DNA of 64,000 bases. Source: an uncultured SAR86 cluster bacterium. GTDB taxonomy: Bacteria > Pseudomonadota > Gammaproteobacteria > Magnimaribacterales > AG-339-G14. The notes under the pieces are model-generated. The model saw only the letters and a program-made list of their open reading frames with translations. It was not told the DNA's origin and made no database searches. The stretch lies in contig CABZAV010000002.1 of assembly GCA_902523885.1 (NCBI GenBank), positions 192,923 to 256,922 on the forward strand, read 5' to 3'. Each line of letters begins with the position of its first letter. Within the stretch, counting starts at the first letter, position 1. Both the position numbers and the translations under genes were made by a program. Positions 48,753-60,252 of this stretch are shown here, one piece after another.

Positions 48753-49705
48753 TTATCATTCTCTTTAATATTTAATAAAGAAATCAGGTCAATATCGAAA
48801 CCTATAGCAGATCTCTTTTCTTCTGAATTTTTTTGATAAGAATATTGTCCTCCATTTGCAATTGCAAATCCAAAATTTTGAGAATGAACCGAAAAAACTA
48901 GGCCCTGGTGATAATTAAATCCAGGAAAATCAGTCATATCAATATGAATGTTTTCATGACTTATTTTTTCTGTGATAGCCTTTAAGTTTTCTACCGAATT
49001 TTTAGCCAGCTTACTAAAGCTACTTATCTTTTCTAAACATTGGATGTCTCCATAAGAATGCATCAGAGTGATTATTTTTCCTAAAGATTTTTTATCTACT
49101 TTATTTGTATCACTCCACTCAATTAAATCTGATTCAGATTTATCAGAAATAATTTCTCTAAGTTTTTTTTCCTTAAATTCCGGTAAATTTTCATCTTTAA
49201 TTATCTCGTCTAGAACTTCTGTTCTTCCTAAAGACAAACAAGAAGAAGGCAAACCAACCAAATCAAAACTTCCAAGAAGTAAATCTATTATTTCTATTTC
49301 TGAACTGTCTGAGCCAAAAATTTCTACTCCTGATTTTATAGCCAAAATAGACTTGGCGAATGAGTCTTTTCTTTTTTTTATTACTTCTCCAGCATAACAA
49401 TATTTTTTTATTTCTTCTGAATTGCTTGCTTGGTCTATTCGAGCTATTTGTTGAGAAATATCAGGTCTGAGTGCAATATCGCTTGAGATAGAATTATCTG
49501 AAAAAGTAAATGCTCTTTTTTTTAATTCCGAGTTTACTTCTCCTCCGATTGCATCAGCAAACTCAATAATAGACGGATAAACTAAGCTAAATCCTTTTTT
49601 AGTATAAAGATCGATTAAAGTTCTTCTAAGATTTTCTAGTTCTAATGCTCGCTCAGAGAGTATGTCTTCCACCCCGCCGGGAAGATTAAAATAGCCTGAT
49701 GTCAT
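48749..49705 (-). CDS. hisZ: ATP phosphoribosyltransferase regulatory subunit
   Basis: HisRS-like without anticodon domain: LPGGVEDILSERALELENLRRTLIDLYTKKGFSLVYPSIIEF...LRPDISQQIARID; located between purA and hflC. Confidence 0.88.
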   Translation of the reverse strand: MTSGYFNLPGGVEDILSERALELENLRRTLIDLYTKKGFSLVYPSIIEFADAIGGEVNSELKKRAFTFSDNSISSDIALRPDISQQIARIDQASNSEEIKKYCYAGEVIKKRKDSFAKSILAIKSGVEIFGSDSSEIEIIDLLLGSFDLVGLPSSCLSLGRTEVLDEIIKDENLPEFKEKKLREIISDKSESDLIEWSDTNKVDKKSLGKIITLMHSYGDIQCLEKISSFSKLAKNSVENLKAITEKISHENIHIDMTDFPGFNYHQGLVFSVHSQNFGFAIANGGQYSYQKNSEEKRSAIGFDIDLISLLNIKENDK

Positions 49706-49707
49706 AA

Positions 49708-50595
49708 TTATTCGCTTTTGGAGGTACCGAAAGAACTATCAAGATATTTAAAGAAGTCACTTTCGGGATCAATCAACAAAACATCTGATTTGTTTTCAAA
49801 AGTTGATTGATATGCAGATAAACTTCTGGTGAATTCATAAAATTCTGGATTTTTGTTAAATGCCTTCGCGTAGGTGCTCGTAGCTTCTGCATCACCTTCA
49901 CCTTTAATAATTTCGGCAGTTTTATAAGCATCCGCTAAAATAACGGTTCTCTCTTTATCAGCATTTGCTCTAATTTCTTCTGCAATTTCATTTCCTTCGG
50001 CTCTAAGTTCCTGAGCAAGTCTTTCTCTTTCAGTTCTCATTCGATTATAAACAGAATCATTCACCTCTGAAGGTAATTCTATTTTTTTTACTCTAACGTC
50101 AATTACTTCAACGCCAAGTTCAGAATTTGCTACTTTGTTTAGATCTGCAGTTAAAACTCTCATTAATTCGTCTCTTTCACCAGAGATAACATCTTGGACA
50201 GTTCGTTTACCAAATTGGTTCCTTAGACCTTCATCAACACGTTGAGTAAGCAAAGTTCTTAGTGCACTCAATTGCCCACCTGATGATGTTATATAAAATT
50301 GTTCGTTATCACTTATTCTCCACTTAACAAAAGCATCTACGATGAGTCTTTTCTTTTCTTCAGTAAAGTAAGGTTGTGGAATAGCGTCCAAAGTTAAAAC
50401 TCTTGAATCAAATTTTCTAACAGTATTTAAAATAGGCACTTTAAAATGTAAACCTGATTCAATTTTGGGATCAATAATTTCTCCAAATCTAAGGAGAATT
50501 GCAGTTTGTTTATCAGTAACAATATAAAGGCTATTAGCAAGTAGAATTATTAGAGCTAATATGGCGATAACGAATCCTATTCCGAAAGATCTCAT
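49708..50595 (-). CDS. hflC: Protease modulator HflC
   Basis: Band-7/SPFH: YIVTDKQTAILLRFGEIIDPKIESGLHFKVPILNTVRKFDSRVLTLD. Confidence 0.95.
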   Translation of the reverse strand: MRSFGIGFVIAILALIILLANSLYIVTDKQTAILLRFGEIIDPKIESGLHFKVPILNTVRKFDSRVLTLDAIPQPYFTEEKKRLIVDAFVKWRISDNEQFYITSSGGQLSALRTLLTQRVDEGLRNQFGKRTVQDVISGERDELMRVLTADLNKVANSELGVEVIDVRVKKIELPSEVNDSVYNRMRTERERLAQELRAEGNEIAEEIRANADKERTVILADAYKTAEIIKGEGDAEATSTYAKAFNKNPEFYEFTRSLSAYQSTFENKSDVLLIDPESDFFKYLDSSFGTSKSE

Positions 50596-50598
50596 AGA

Positions 50599-51741
50599 TT
50601 ATCTCCTTTCCTGTCTTTTTCTAATTTCTTCGATAACTTGATCAGTCAAGTTTTGAATTGCCGTTCCGGATAATGCTCCTGAATCAGTTTCAACTTCTGT
50701 GTTTTGATTGCTTCTTGCAATTGATGCGGCTGCAACTTGATCAAGAGGCAACATCATTATGTTATTTCCATCTTTAACGTCGATCATAACTTTCGTACTA
50801 TTCGACATCACTGACTGAACTGCATCGATATAAAGACGTTTTCTAGTTACATCTGGAGCTTTAGAATATTCTTTAAGCAATTGATCAAATCTTGTTGCTT
50901 CACCTTCCGCTTCAGCAATAACTTTCGCTTTGTAACCTTCAGCATCTTGTATCGCTCTTTTAGCAGCACCACGAGCAATTGGTACAACTTCATTTGCATA
51001 AGTTTCGGCTTCATTTCTAAGAGTGACTTCATCTTCTCTAGCTTTAACAACATCGTCAAATGCTTCTTTCACAGCTTCTGGTGGTCTTGACTCTCTTATG
51101 CTGACCGTAACAACTTCTATTCCAGTGAAATATGCATTAAGTCTTTCTTGCAATCTTTTTCTAACATCAATGGCAATTTGCTCTCTACCTGTGGTCAAAA
51201 CATTGTCCATCGAATTACTTCCAACTACATGCCTCAAAGCAGATTCTGATGCTTGAGCAATGCTATCTTCAGGAGATGCAGCTTCAAGCAGATAAAAAAC
51301 TGGATTAGATCTTTTATACTGCACTGCAGTTTCAACGTTCACAATGTTCTCATCTTTTGTAAGAATTGAAGAATTAGTAGTGTGAGTGAATAATTTTTCT
51401 GTATTAACTATGAACCTATTATCAATGAATGGTGGATTCCAATGTATTCCTGGCCCCTTAGTGGTTGAGTATTTTCCAAATCTTAAAATAACTGCTTCTT
51501 CTTGAGCATCTACTGTATAAATTCCTAAGGCAGAATAAAGCACAATTAAAACTACTAAAGCGGAAGGTAGTATCTTCTTAAAAGATGGCGAACTTCCTGA
51601 AGGACCTCCTCCTCCACTTCCTCCGACAAAAGAACCTATTAAAGACTTAAATTTTTTTATGGCTTCATCAATATCTGGGGCGTCGTTCTTATTCCCCCAT
51701 GGATCTCTTGAACCATTTTTTCCATTATCATTCCAAGACAT
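50599..51741 (-). CDS. hflK: FtsH protease activity modulator HflK
   Basis: MSWNDNGKNGSRDPWG N-terminus; IYTVDAQEEAVILRFGKYSTTKGPGIHWNPPFID. Confidence 0.95.
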   Translation of the reverse strand: MSWNDNGKNGSRDPWGNKNDAPDIDEAIKKFKSLIGSFVGGSGGGGPSGSSPSFKKILPSALVVLIVLYSALGIYTVDAQEEAVILRFGKYSTTKGPGIHWNPPFIDNRFIVNTEKLFTHTTNSSILTKDENIVNVETAVQYKRSNPVFYLLEAASPEDSIAQASESALRHVVGSNSMDNVLTTGREQIAIDVRKRLQERLNAYFTGIEVVTVSIRESRPPEAVKEAFDDVVKAREDEVTLRNEAETYANEVVPIARGAAKRAIQDAEGYKAKVIAEAEGEATRFDQLLKEYSKAPDVTRKRLYIDAVQSVMSNSTKVMIDVKDGNNIMMLPLDQVAAASIARSNQNTEVETDSGALSGTAIQNLTDQVIEEIRKRQERR

Positions 51742-51781
51742 GGACGTATTCTAAGGCTTTCGTCGTAAGAATGGAACTTAA

Positions 51782-52699
51782 CTATTCTAAATAATTTAGA
51801 ATTTTTATAACCATATTCGATTGATTTGCGAAAAAAATTTCTTTAGTTTCAAACTTTTTCAACCAGGTAATTTGTCTTTTTGAAAGTTGATAGTTAGCGT
51901 TAGTAGCTTTTTCTATCATTTCTTCCTTAGAAATTTTACCGTCTAAATACTCTACGGTTTGTTTATATCCGACGGAATTAAGAACTTTTATATTTTTGGA
52001 AAAATTATCGATTAAATATCTTGTTTCTTCTAGGAGACCTTCATCCAACATTTTTAAAAATCTGTCTTTTAATTTTTTTTTAAACAACTTTTTATCCTCA
52101 GGAACAATTGCAAAATTTAAAAATTCTCTATTTAGAAAAGGATTCACTGAGTTATCTTTTAACTCAGTATGAGTTTTTCCAGTCAGCATATAAACTTCCA
52201 AAGATCTTTTTATTCTTTGCTGATCATTTGCATGAATATTTTTTGCAGATTCTTTGTCTATTTTTTGTAGCTTGAGAAATAAATGCTTGAGTCCTAGCTT
52301 ATTTTGTTCTTCATCAAGTTTTTTTCTCACTTTAGGATCGTTTTCAGGCAAATCTGAAATTCCATTGAACAAAGAGTGAAAATACATCATTGACCCACCG
52401 ACAAGAATCACAGATTTATTCTTTTTATCTAGAGAGCCAATTATCTCTATAATATCGTTCCTAAAATTTCCTACTGAATAGGAATCCGTGGGCTCCAAGA
52501 AATTAATTAAATGATGCGGATAATCTCTTAAATTATCTTTACTTAATTTATTGCTCCCGATATTTGCATACTTGTATATTTGAACTGAATCAACCGAAAT
52601 AATTTCCGCATCGAGCCTTTGAGAAAGCTCAATTGCCAAGGACGTTTTGCCGGTGTTAGTAGGCCCAATAATTGAAATGATAGGTTTTAAAGTTTCCAC
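51782..52699 (-). CDS. miaA: tRNA dimethylallyltransferase
   Basis: IIGPTNTGKTSLAIELSQRLDAEIISVDSVQIYKYANIGSNKLS; HHLINFLEPTDSYSVGNF. Confidence 0.96.
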   Translation of the reverse strand: METLKPIISIIGPTNTGKTSLAIELSQRLDAEIISVDSVQIYKYANIGSNKLSKDNLRDYPHHLINFLEPTDSYSVGNFRNDIIEIIGSLDKKNKSVILVGGSMMYFHSLFNGISDLPENDPKVRKKLDEEQNKLGLKHLFLKLQKIDKESAKNIHANDQQRIKRSLEVYMLTGKTHTELKDNSVNPFLNREFLNFAIVPEDKKLFKKKLKDRFLKMLDEGLLEETRYLIDNFSKNIKVLNSVGYKQTVEYLDGKISKEEMIEKATNANYQLSKRQITWLKKFETKEIFFANQSNMVIKILNYLE

Positions 52700-52782
52700 A
52701 ATTTAATTTATCTTGAGTTCTAATTGATATAAATGATAACTTAGAATCAAAACGATATTAAAAAAGCTTTTGGGAGAGAAAT

Positions 52783-54753
<1,971 letters not shown>

Positions 54754-54826
54754 CTAAAGATTAATAGTTATTGGGGGTAATTGCGCATATTACTCTTAAA
54801 TTTCATTGTATTCAAAGAATTTGCAA

Positions 54827-56092
54827 CTAATTTATTAATTCTATAATTTTTTCCACCGATCTTTTTACTGAGCCTTTTTGAGAAGCAATATATTTGGTAC
54901 TTTTTTCCTTTATCAATTCAGTATTTTCATTTTCAAAAGCTGCTTTCCAAATCAAAGCAATCTCCTTTGCATTATTTCCACGCTTTAAAATATTTAATTC
55001 TAGCAATTTATCAGCAATTTCTTGAAAGTTGTAAACACTATCTCCTGAAGAAATTGGAATACCATACTTTACTGGCTCTAAGAAATTTTGACCTCCGTGC
55101 TCTATTAAAGTTCCACCAATAAAAGCAAGGTCAGAAATTGAATAAAGGGAATTCAGATGTCCAATTTCATTAACAATTGTAACTTTGTTATTGAGGTCTA
55201 AAAATTTAGTTTCATTGTTGTTCAAAAGAGAGAAAGAGATACCTTCTTCAAACAGAAATTTTGAGATCTCAATAGCTCTTTCCGGGTGTCTAGGAACCAA
55301 AACTAAATGTGTTAAATCGTTATTTAGAATTTGAAAACTTTCAAATAAAATTTCATCTTCTGTTGGATGAGTACTAGCACAGGTAATTATTTTCTTTTCT
55401 GCCATCAAATTTTCATCGTAAGAGAATGAAGTTTTCAAAGGATCGAAGTCTAAAGCATCAAATTTCAGAGAAGAATCAACATAAATATTATTTGCATTTG
55501 CACCGAGCGTAATGAAGTTTTTTTTATCTCGATCTGTTTGAGCAATGATCATGTCTAATTTGGAAAAGGTCTTTTGAGAAAATTTTTTAATTTTTTGATA
55601 GTTAACTAGAGATTTAGTTGAAAGACGAGCATTTAGAAGAATAACAGGAATTTTTTTATTTGAGCATTGATAGATTAAATTTGGCCAAATTTCTGTTTCA
55701 ATCAAAATTAAACAATCTGGCTTCCAAGTTCTCAAAAATTTTTTTACAAAATATATAACGTCAAAAGGTAAATATTGGTGGAAAACATCTTCTTTGAAAA
55801 TTTTTATTAATCTACTTGAGCCGGTTTGTGTTGTAGTGGTTACTAGGATATTAGCATTAGGAAAAACTTTTTTTAATTCCTTGATTAAATTAATTGAAGT
55901 ATTTACTTCACCAACTGATACGGCATGTACCCAAAAAGTTTTCTGATTAAAATCCAATCCAGAAACTTTAAATTGTCCAAACCTTTCCTTTATTCTTTTA
56001 AATTCCTCATAAGAAAAATTCTTCTTATAAAATAATTTTATAAGAGCAATGGGCAAATAAATAAAAGTTAGTAAATTATAAAAAAAGATCAT
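54827..56092 (-). CDS. waaA: 3-deoxy-D-manno-octulosonic acid transferase
   Basis: FWVHAVSVGEVNTSINLIKEL, LILIETEIWPNLIYQC, IPVILLNARLS, GGTLIEHGGQNFLEPVKYGIPI. Confidence 0.94.
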   Translation of the reverse strand: MIFFYNLLTFIYLPIALIKLFYKKNFSYEEFKRIKERFGQFKVSGLDFNQKTFWVHAVSVGEVNTSINLIKELKKVFPNANILVTTTTQTGSSRLIKIFKEDVFHQYLPFDVIYFVKKFLRTWKPDCLILIETEIWPNLIYQCSNKKIPVILLNARLSTKSLVNYQKIKKFSQKTFSKLDMIIAQTDRDKKNFITLGANANNIYVDSSLKFDALDFDPLKTSFSYDENLMAEKKIITCASTHPTEDEILFESFQILNNDLTHLVLVPRHPERAIEISKFLFEEGISFSLLNNNETKFLDLNNKVTIVNEIGHLNSLYSISDLAFIGGTLIEHGGQNFLEPVKYGIPISSGDSVYNFQEIADKLLELNILKRGNNAKEIALIWKAAFENENTELIKEKSTKYIASQKGSVKRSVEKIIELIN

Positions 56093-56153
56093 TAAGATGA
56101 TTCTAGACTAATTAGGATAATGTTATAAATATACAGTTTTGGAACGAGAAGTG

Positions 56154-57044
56154 ATGAAATTTATAGAATACTTATTTTATTTTATGCTGAAAATTCTCAG
56201 CATGCTTCCTCGTAAATTTCAATTCCTTCTTGGAAGGTTTTTGGGTTTTATTTTATTTTCATTTATAAGTAAAAGAAAAGAAATTGCTAGGTGGAATTTA
56301 GAAAAGTGTTTTCCAGAGAAAAACTCAATAGAAATTAATTCAATTTTAAAAGAAAATTTTTATAGACTTGGTGAGTCTTTATTTGAATTTTTAAATGCAT
56401 TTTGGATATCCGATAGTAAACTCAAAAAATTAATCTTAAATTTTGAGGATGTTCAAAAGGTATGTTCCGATATGGATTACTCAAAGGGGAAACTTTTATT
56501 GTTCATGCACAATCCAAACCTTGATATGGTTGTAAGGGCTTCTTCTCTGTTCATGCCTGTTTCTGGAATGGCTAAAAAACAGAAGAATAAAATTATTGAT
56601 AAATTATTTAAAGCAAGTCGGGAGAAATTTACAGAAAGAATTTTTAATCCCAGAGAAATTCTAGAGCTTATGAATTTTTTAAAAAAAGGAAAAGCTTGTT
56701 TATACGCACCTGATCAAGATTATGGGTTTAAAAATTCTGTCTTTATAGACTTCTTTGGTTACAAAGCATTAACGGTAAAATTTCCTTATATTGCTGCTAA
56801 AAGAACAAATTGCGATGTCTATTTGTTTACAATGGAAAAAAAGAATCAAAAATATTTTGCAAATTTTAAAAAATTAGACGTATTTGGAAAAAATTTAGAA
56901 GAGGACTTAAAAAGAATAAACTTTGAAATAGAAAAGTTTATTAGAAAAAATCCAGATAATTATCTTTGGTCGCATAGACGTTTTAAAAATAGACCGAAAG
57001 GGGAGGAATCTTTTTATCCTTACAACTTACTAAGAAAAAGATAA
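56154..57044 (+). CDS. Lipid A biosynthesis-type (LpxL/HtrB family) acyltransferase
   Basis: LPRKFQFLLGRFLGFILF, N-terminal TM, HNPNLD (HX4D), YAPDQDYGFKNSVFIDFFGYKALT, YLWSHRRFKNRPKGE. Start chosen at MKFIEYL. Confidence 0.9.
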   Translation: MKFIEYLFYFMLKILSMLPRKFQFLLGRFLGFILFSFISKRKEIARWNLEKCFPEKNSIEINSILKENFYRLGESLFEFLNAFWISDSKLKKLILNFEDVQKVCSDMDYSKGKLLLFMHNPNLDMVVRASSLFMPVSGMAKKQKNKIIDKLFKASREKFTERIFNPREILELMNFLKKGKACLYAPDQDYGFKNSVFIDFFGYKALTVKFPYIAAKRTNCDVYLFTMEKKNQKYFANFKKLDVFGKNLEEDLKRINFEIEKFIRKNPDNYLWSHRRFKNRPKGEESFYPYNLLRKR

Positions 57045-57881
57045 ATCACATGGCAAGTTATCTATCAATCTAACTCCTTTAAAGTAAACCGCAATTGCAA
57101 TAAGCAAATCTGTATCGTCTTGTTTGGATTTTTCTAAGTTTTTGGCATTGATAATTTCTAGATAATCAATTTCAAAACCTTTATCTTCAAATTTATTTTT
57201 ATATTCGTCGCAAATCATCAAAGCGCACATTGAGAGATCTTTTGAAATATCAAAACGTATTTGTCTCAATTTGTCAGCTATTTCTTTCAAATACTTATAA
57301 ATGATAGACGCATCTTTTTTTTCACTTTGAGTTAAATAATTATTTCGAGAAGACAGCGCAAGTCCATTTGCGTCTCTGACTGTTTCACCAACAACTAATT
57401 TTGTGGGCAACTTATTTTTTTTTAAATGATTATGGATAATTAATTGTTGTTGAAAATCCTTTTGCCCAAAAAAACAATATTCTGGGTTTATTAACTCTAA
57501 AAAGCGATTTACTATCGTTATTACTCCATCAAAATGCCCAGGCCTTTTTTTTGCGCATAAAAGGTTAGAATATGGAGCTTTTAATTTTTTTATTCCTCCT
57601 AAGAGTTCTTTTTTTTCAGGAAGAAACAGAAACTCACATTTTTTCATTTCAAGATTTTCTTTGTCTTGTTTGATAGTTCTAGGATATGTTTCAAAATCTT
57701 CATTAGGACCAAATTGAAGAGGGTTAATGAAAATAGTCACTAACGGACTTAACTGCAAGTTAATTGATTGTTTGACTAAACTTAGGTGACCTTCATGTAA
57801 ATTCCCCATAGTAGGAATTAAAGCAATTGGTCTTTTTTTATCGATAACTTTTAAGTCATCAATCTTTTTAATAACTTTCAC
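57030..57881 (-). CDS. panC: Pantothenate synthetase
   Basis: IALIPTMGNLHEGHLSLV, IFINPLQFGPNEDFETYPRT, FFGQKDFQQQLII, ALSSRNNYL. Confidence 0.96.
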   Translation of the reverse strand: MKVIKKIDDLKVIDKKRPIALIPTMGNLHEGHLSLVKQSINLQLSPLVTIFINPLQFGPNEDFETYPRTIKQDKENLEMKKCEFLFLPEKKELLGGIKKLKAPYSNLLCAKKRPGHFDGVITIVNRFLELINPEYCFFGQKDFQQQLIIHNHLKKNKLPTKLVVGETVRDANGLALSSRNNYLTQSEKKDASIIYKYLKEIADKLRQIRFDISKDLSMCALMICDEYKNKFEDKGFEIDYLEIINAKNLEKSKQDDTDLLIAIAVYFKGVRLIDNLPCDLSFS

Positions 57882-58696
57882 TAATCAAACCAATTTTCTT
57901 TCGCTGGAAAAGTTGAAGATTTTACCGAGTTTACATAATCCTCTATAGCTTCAAAAATGGAGTCATTTTTCTCTAGGAAGTTTTTTATAAATTTCGGTGG
58001 TTTTTCTAAACAAGAAACTCCTAGCATGTCATGCACAACCATTATTTGCCCATCCGTTTCTAATCCTGCACCAATACCTATCGTTGGAATTTTAATGACC
58101 TGAGAAATTTTTTTTGTCAATTCGTCTGGGATACATTCTAATAATAAAAGCTCAGCTCCTGCGCTCTCCAAACTCAAAGCTTCTTCTATTATTTTTGAAT
58201 GAGAGGAAGGATCTCTGCCTTGAACAAAAAAACCGCCTATTCTATTTATTGACTGAGGAGTGAGCCCCATATGAGCACAAACTGGTATTCCTCTTTCTGA
58301 TAAAAGTTCTGTTATTTTAAGAATTACTTCCCCACCTTCCACTTTTACCGAATTTGCTCCAGCTTGCATTAACCTTGTAGCATTTTCATACGCAAGTTGC
58401 TCTGTTGCATAGCTCATAAACGGCATATCTGCCATTAAATGGGCTCCCTTATTGCCCGACTTTACACATCTTAAGTGATACAAAATATCTTCCATTGAAA
58501 CTGGAACAGTAGAATCATGCCCTTGAATTACCATACCTAAACTATCACCTACAAGGATAAGTTCCACGCCAGCATCGCACATCATTGAAGACAAAGTAGC
58601 TTCATAAGAAGTTAAAGCAGCAAACTTTTCTCCTTTTTGTTTGAGATCTCTGAAAGTCTGTAGGGAAACTGTTTTATTAGATTGCGATTTAGCCAT
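57881..58696 (-). CDS. panB: 3-methyl-2-oxobutanoate hydroxymethyltransferase
   Basis: KFAALTSYEATLSSMMCDAGVELILVGDSLGMVIQGHDSTVPVSMEDILYH; GIGAGLETDGQIMVVHDMLG. Confidence 0.97.
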   Translation of the reverse strand: MAKSQSNKTVSLQTFRDLKQKGEKFAALTSYEATLSSMMCDAGVELILVGDSLGMVIQGHDSTVPVSMEDILYHLRCVKSGNKGAHLMADMPFMSYATEQLAYENATRLMQAGANSVKVEGGEVILKITELLSERGIPVCAHMGLTPQSINRIGGFFVQGRDPSSHSKIIEEALSLESAGAELLLLECIPDELTKKISQVIKIPTIGIGAGLETDGQIMVVHDMLGVSCLEKPPKFIKNFLEKNDSIFEAIEDYVNSVKSSTFPAKENWFD

Positions 58697-58720
58697 TTGA
58701 AATAAAAAATAACTTTAACA

Positions 58721-59626
58721 TTAATCTTTATGTAAAAAATCAAATACTCTTGAGGAAACTAGTTCAACATCTTCTATGGGAAGAAAATGAGTTCCTTTAT
58801 GTTCTTCAATCAATATTCTATCTTTTTTCAGCAAAGCATTTTTTGCTTCTTCGGTAAAAGTTGAAGTTTCTTTATCGCCTCTTATGATTAAAACTGGACA
58901 AGTTGCTTTTGTTAAATATCTATAGGTATCAAAAGTTACTGTTTCAAAAGTTTTTGCCTCCCAAGCTGGATCACAAGAAAGAAAGAAACTTCCTTCTTTT
59001 TTCACCAGCCCCCCCTCCAAATAATTCATAATTGATTCTTCAGGCCAACTTGCAAACATTGCCCGTCCGGTAAAATGCTCGACGGCTTGTTCAAAACTAG
59101 CAAAATTATTTCTTCGTTGCTTTGCGCTAGAGGATTTATTGGAAGCGCTTAAATCATCAAATTTTAAAAAATTTTTCAGTTTTAATTTAATTACATCTTT
59201 CGGAGCGAAATATAAAACAGGCTCTAGCATAATTAAATTCTTAACTTTAAATTTCAATTGGCTAGCTACTTCTGAAGCGACTATTCCTCCCATAGAGTGT
59301 CCCATTAGGTCAACACTCTCATGGTCAAGAGAATTTAAAAAAGAAACGGCCTCTTTTGAAAACTGTTTCCAAGATTTTAATTTTGTATGATCAGCCTCAG
59401 CTTCACTCAATCCATGACCTCTTTGATCAAATGCATAAATAGATCTATCTCCGTCAAAGTCTTCAAATATCTTTGTTAACAAGTTCGAATAAGTTGCGGC
59501 ATTGAGTCCAGTTGCATGAAAGAAAATGATTGGATTTTGAGAAGAGCTTCCTTCAAAAAAAAGATAAGAAAAACTTTCTCCATTCAATAAGGTTTTTTCT
59601 CGAGACGCTTTGGCTTTATCGTTCAT
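58721..59626 (-). CDS. Alpha/beta-fold hydrolase
   Basis: IIFFHATGLNAATY, YAFDQRGHGLSEAEADH, VDLMGHSMGGIVASEVA, CPVLIIRGDKET, GTHFLPIED. Confidence 0.9.
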   Translation of the reverse strand: MNDKAKASREKTLLNGESFSYLFFEGSSSQNPIIFFHATGLNAATYSNLLTKIFEDFDGDRSIYAFDQRGHGLSEAEADHTKLKSWKQFSKEAVSFLNSLDHESVDLMGHSMGGIVASEVASQLKFKVKNLIMLEPVLYFAPKDVIKLKLKNFLKFDDLSASNKSSSAKQRRNNFASFEQAVEHFTGRAMFASWPEESIMNYLEGGLVKKEGSFFLSCDPAWEAKTFETVTFDTYRYLTKATCPVLIIRGDKETSTFTEEAKNALLKKDRILIEEHKGTHFLPIEDVELVSSRVFDFLHKD

Positions 59627-59649
59627 TATTTCTTAAACTATATTCAATT

Positions 59650-60252
59650 ATGGAATATTTAAATAAGGTTAAAGGTTTTCTAGACGATACTGAAGCAAAA
59701 AAGCTTTCAAGTTTGATTGGCAAAACTGCTTCTTTGGGTCCTGCCTTGGAAATTGGCACTTATTGTGGTAAATCGGCTTTAGTTTTTTCAGAAGCATGCA
59801 ATAAAAACAATAGCTATATCTTTACTTTAGATCATCATATTGGCTCCGAAGAGCATCAAGTTGGAGAAGAATATCATGATGAGGACCTGTTTGATCCTAG
59901 ATTAAATAGATTCAATTCTTTACCTGAATTTTTAAAAAATATCGAAAAATCTCCTTTTTCTGAAAATATAATTCCAATAATTGGTGATTCAGTAGAAATT
60001 TCTGAAAATTGGGAAATTCCTCTAGGTCTTCTATTTATTGATGGAGGCCATAGCATGGAAGCTGCTAAAAACGATTTTGACAACTGGAGCAAGCATTTAG
60101 TATCTGGCGGATTGCTTGCTATTCATGACGTTTTTCCAAATCACGAGGACGGTGGTAGACCTCCATATGAAATATATTGCTTTGCAAAAAAGTCCGACAA
60201 ATTTAAGGAGATGGAACTTGTAAAGTCCTTGGCTATTTTAGAAAAAGTCTGA
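59650..60252 (+). CDS. Class I SAM-dependent methyltransferase
   Basis: GPALEIGTYCGKSALVFSEAC, FTLDHHIGSEEHQ, GLLFIDGGHSMEAAKNDFDNWSKHLVSGGLLAIHDVFP. Start set at MEYLNKVKG, not the ORF-track start inside the hydrolase gene. Confidence 0.85.
   Translation: MEYLNKVKGFLDDTEAKKLSSLIGKTASLGPALEIGTYCGKSALVFSEACNKNNSYIFTLDHHIGSEEHQVGEEYHDEDLFDPRLNRFNSLPEFLKNIEKSPFSENIIPIIGDSVEISENWEIPLGLLFIDGGHSMEAAKNDFDNWSKHLVSGGLLAIHDVFPNHEDGGRPPYEIYCFAKKSDKFKEMELVKSLAILEKV

Noticed and set aside
59530-59649. N-terminal extension of the methyltransferase ORF
   Set aside because: Reads antisense through the hydrolase start; the methyltransferase fold begins at MEYLNKVKG (59650).
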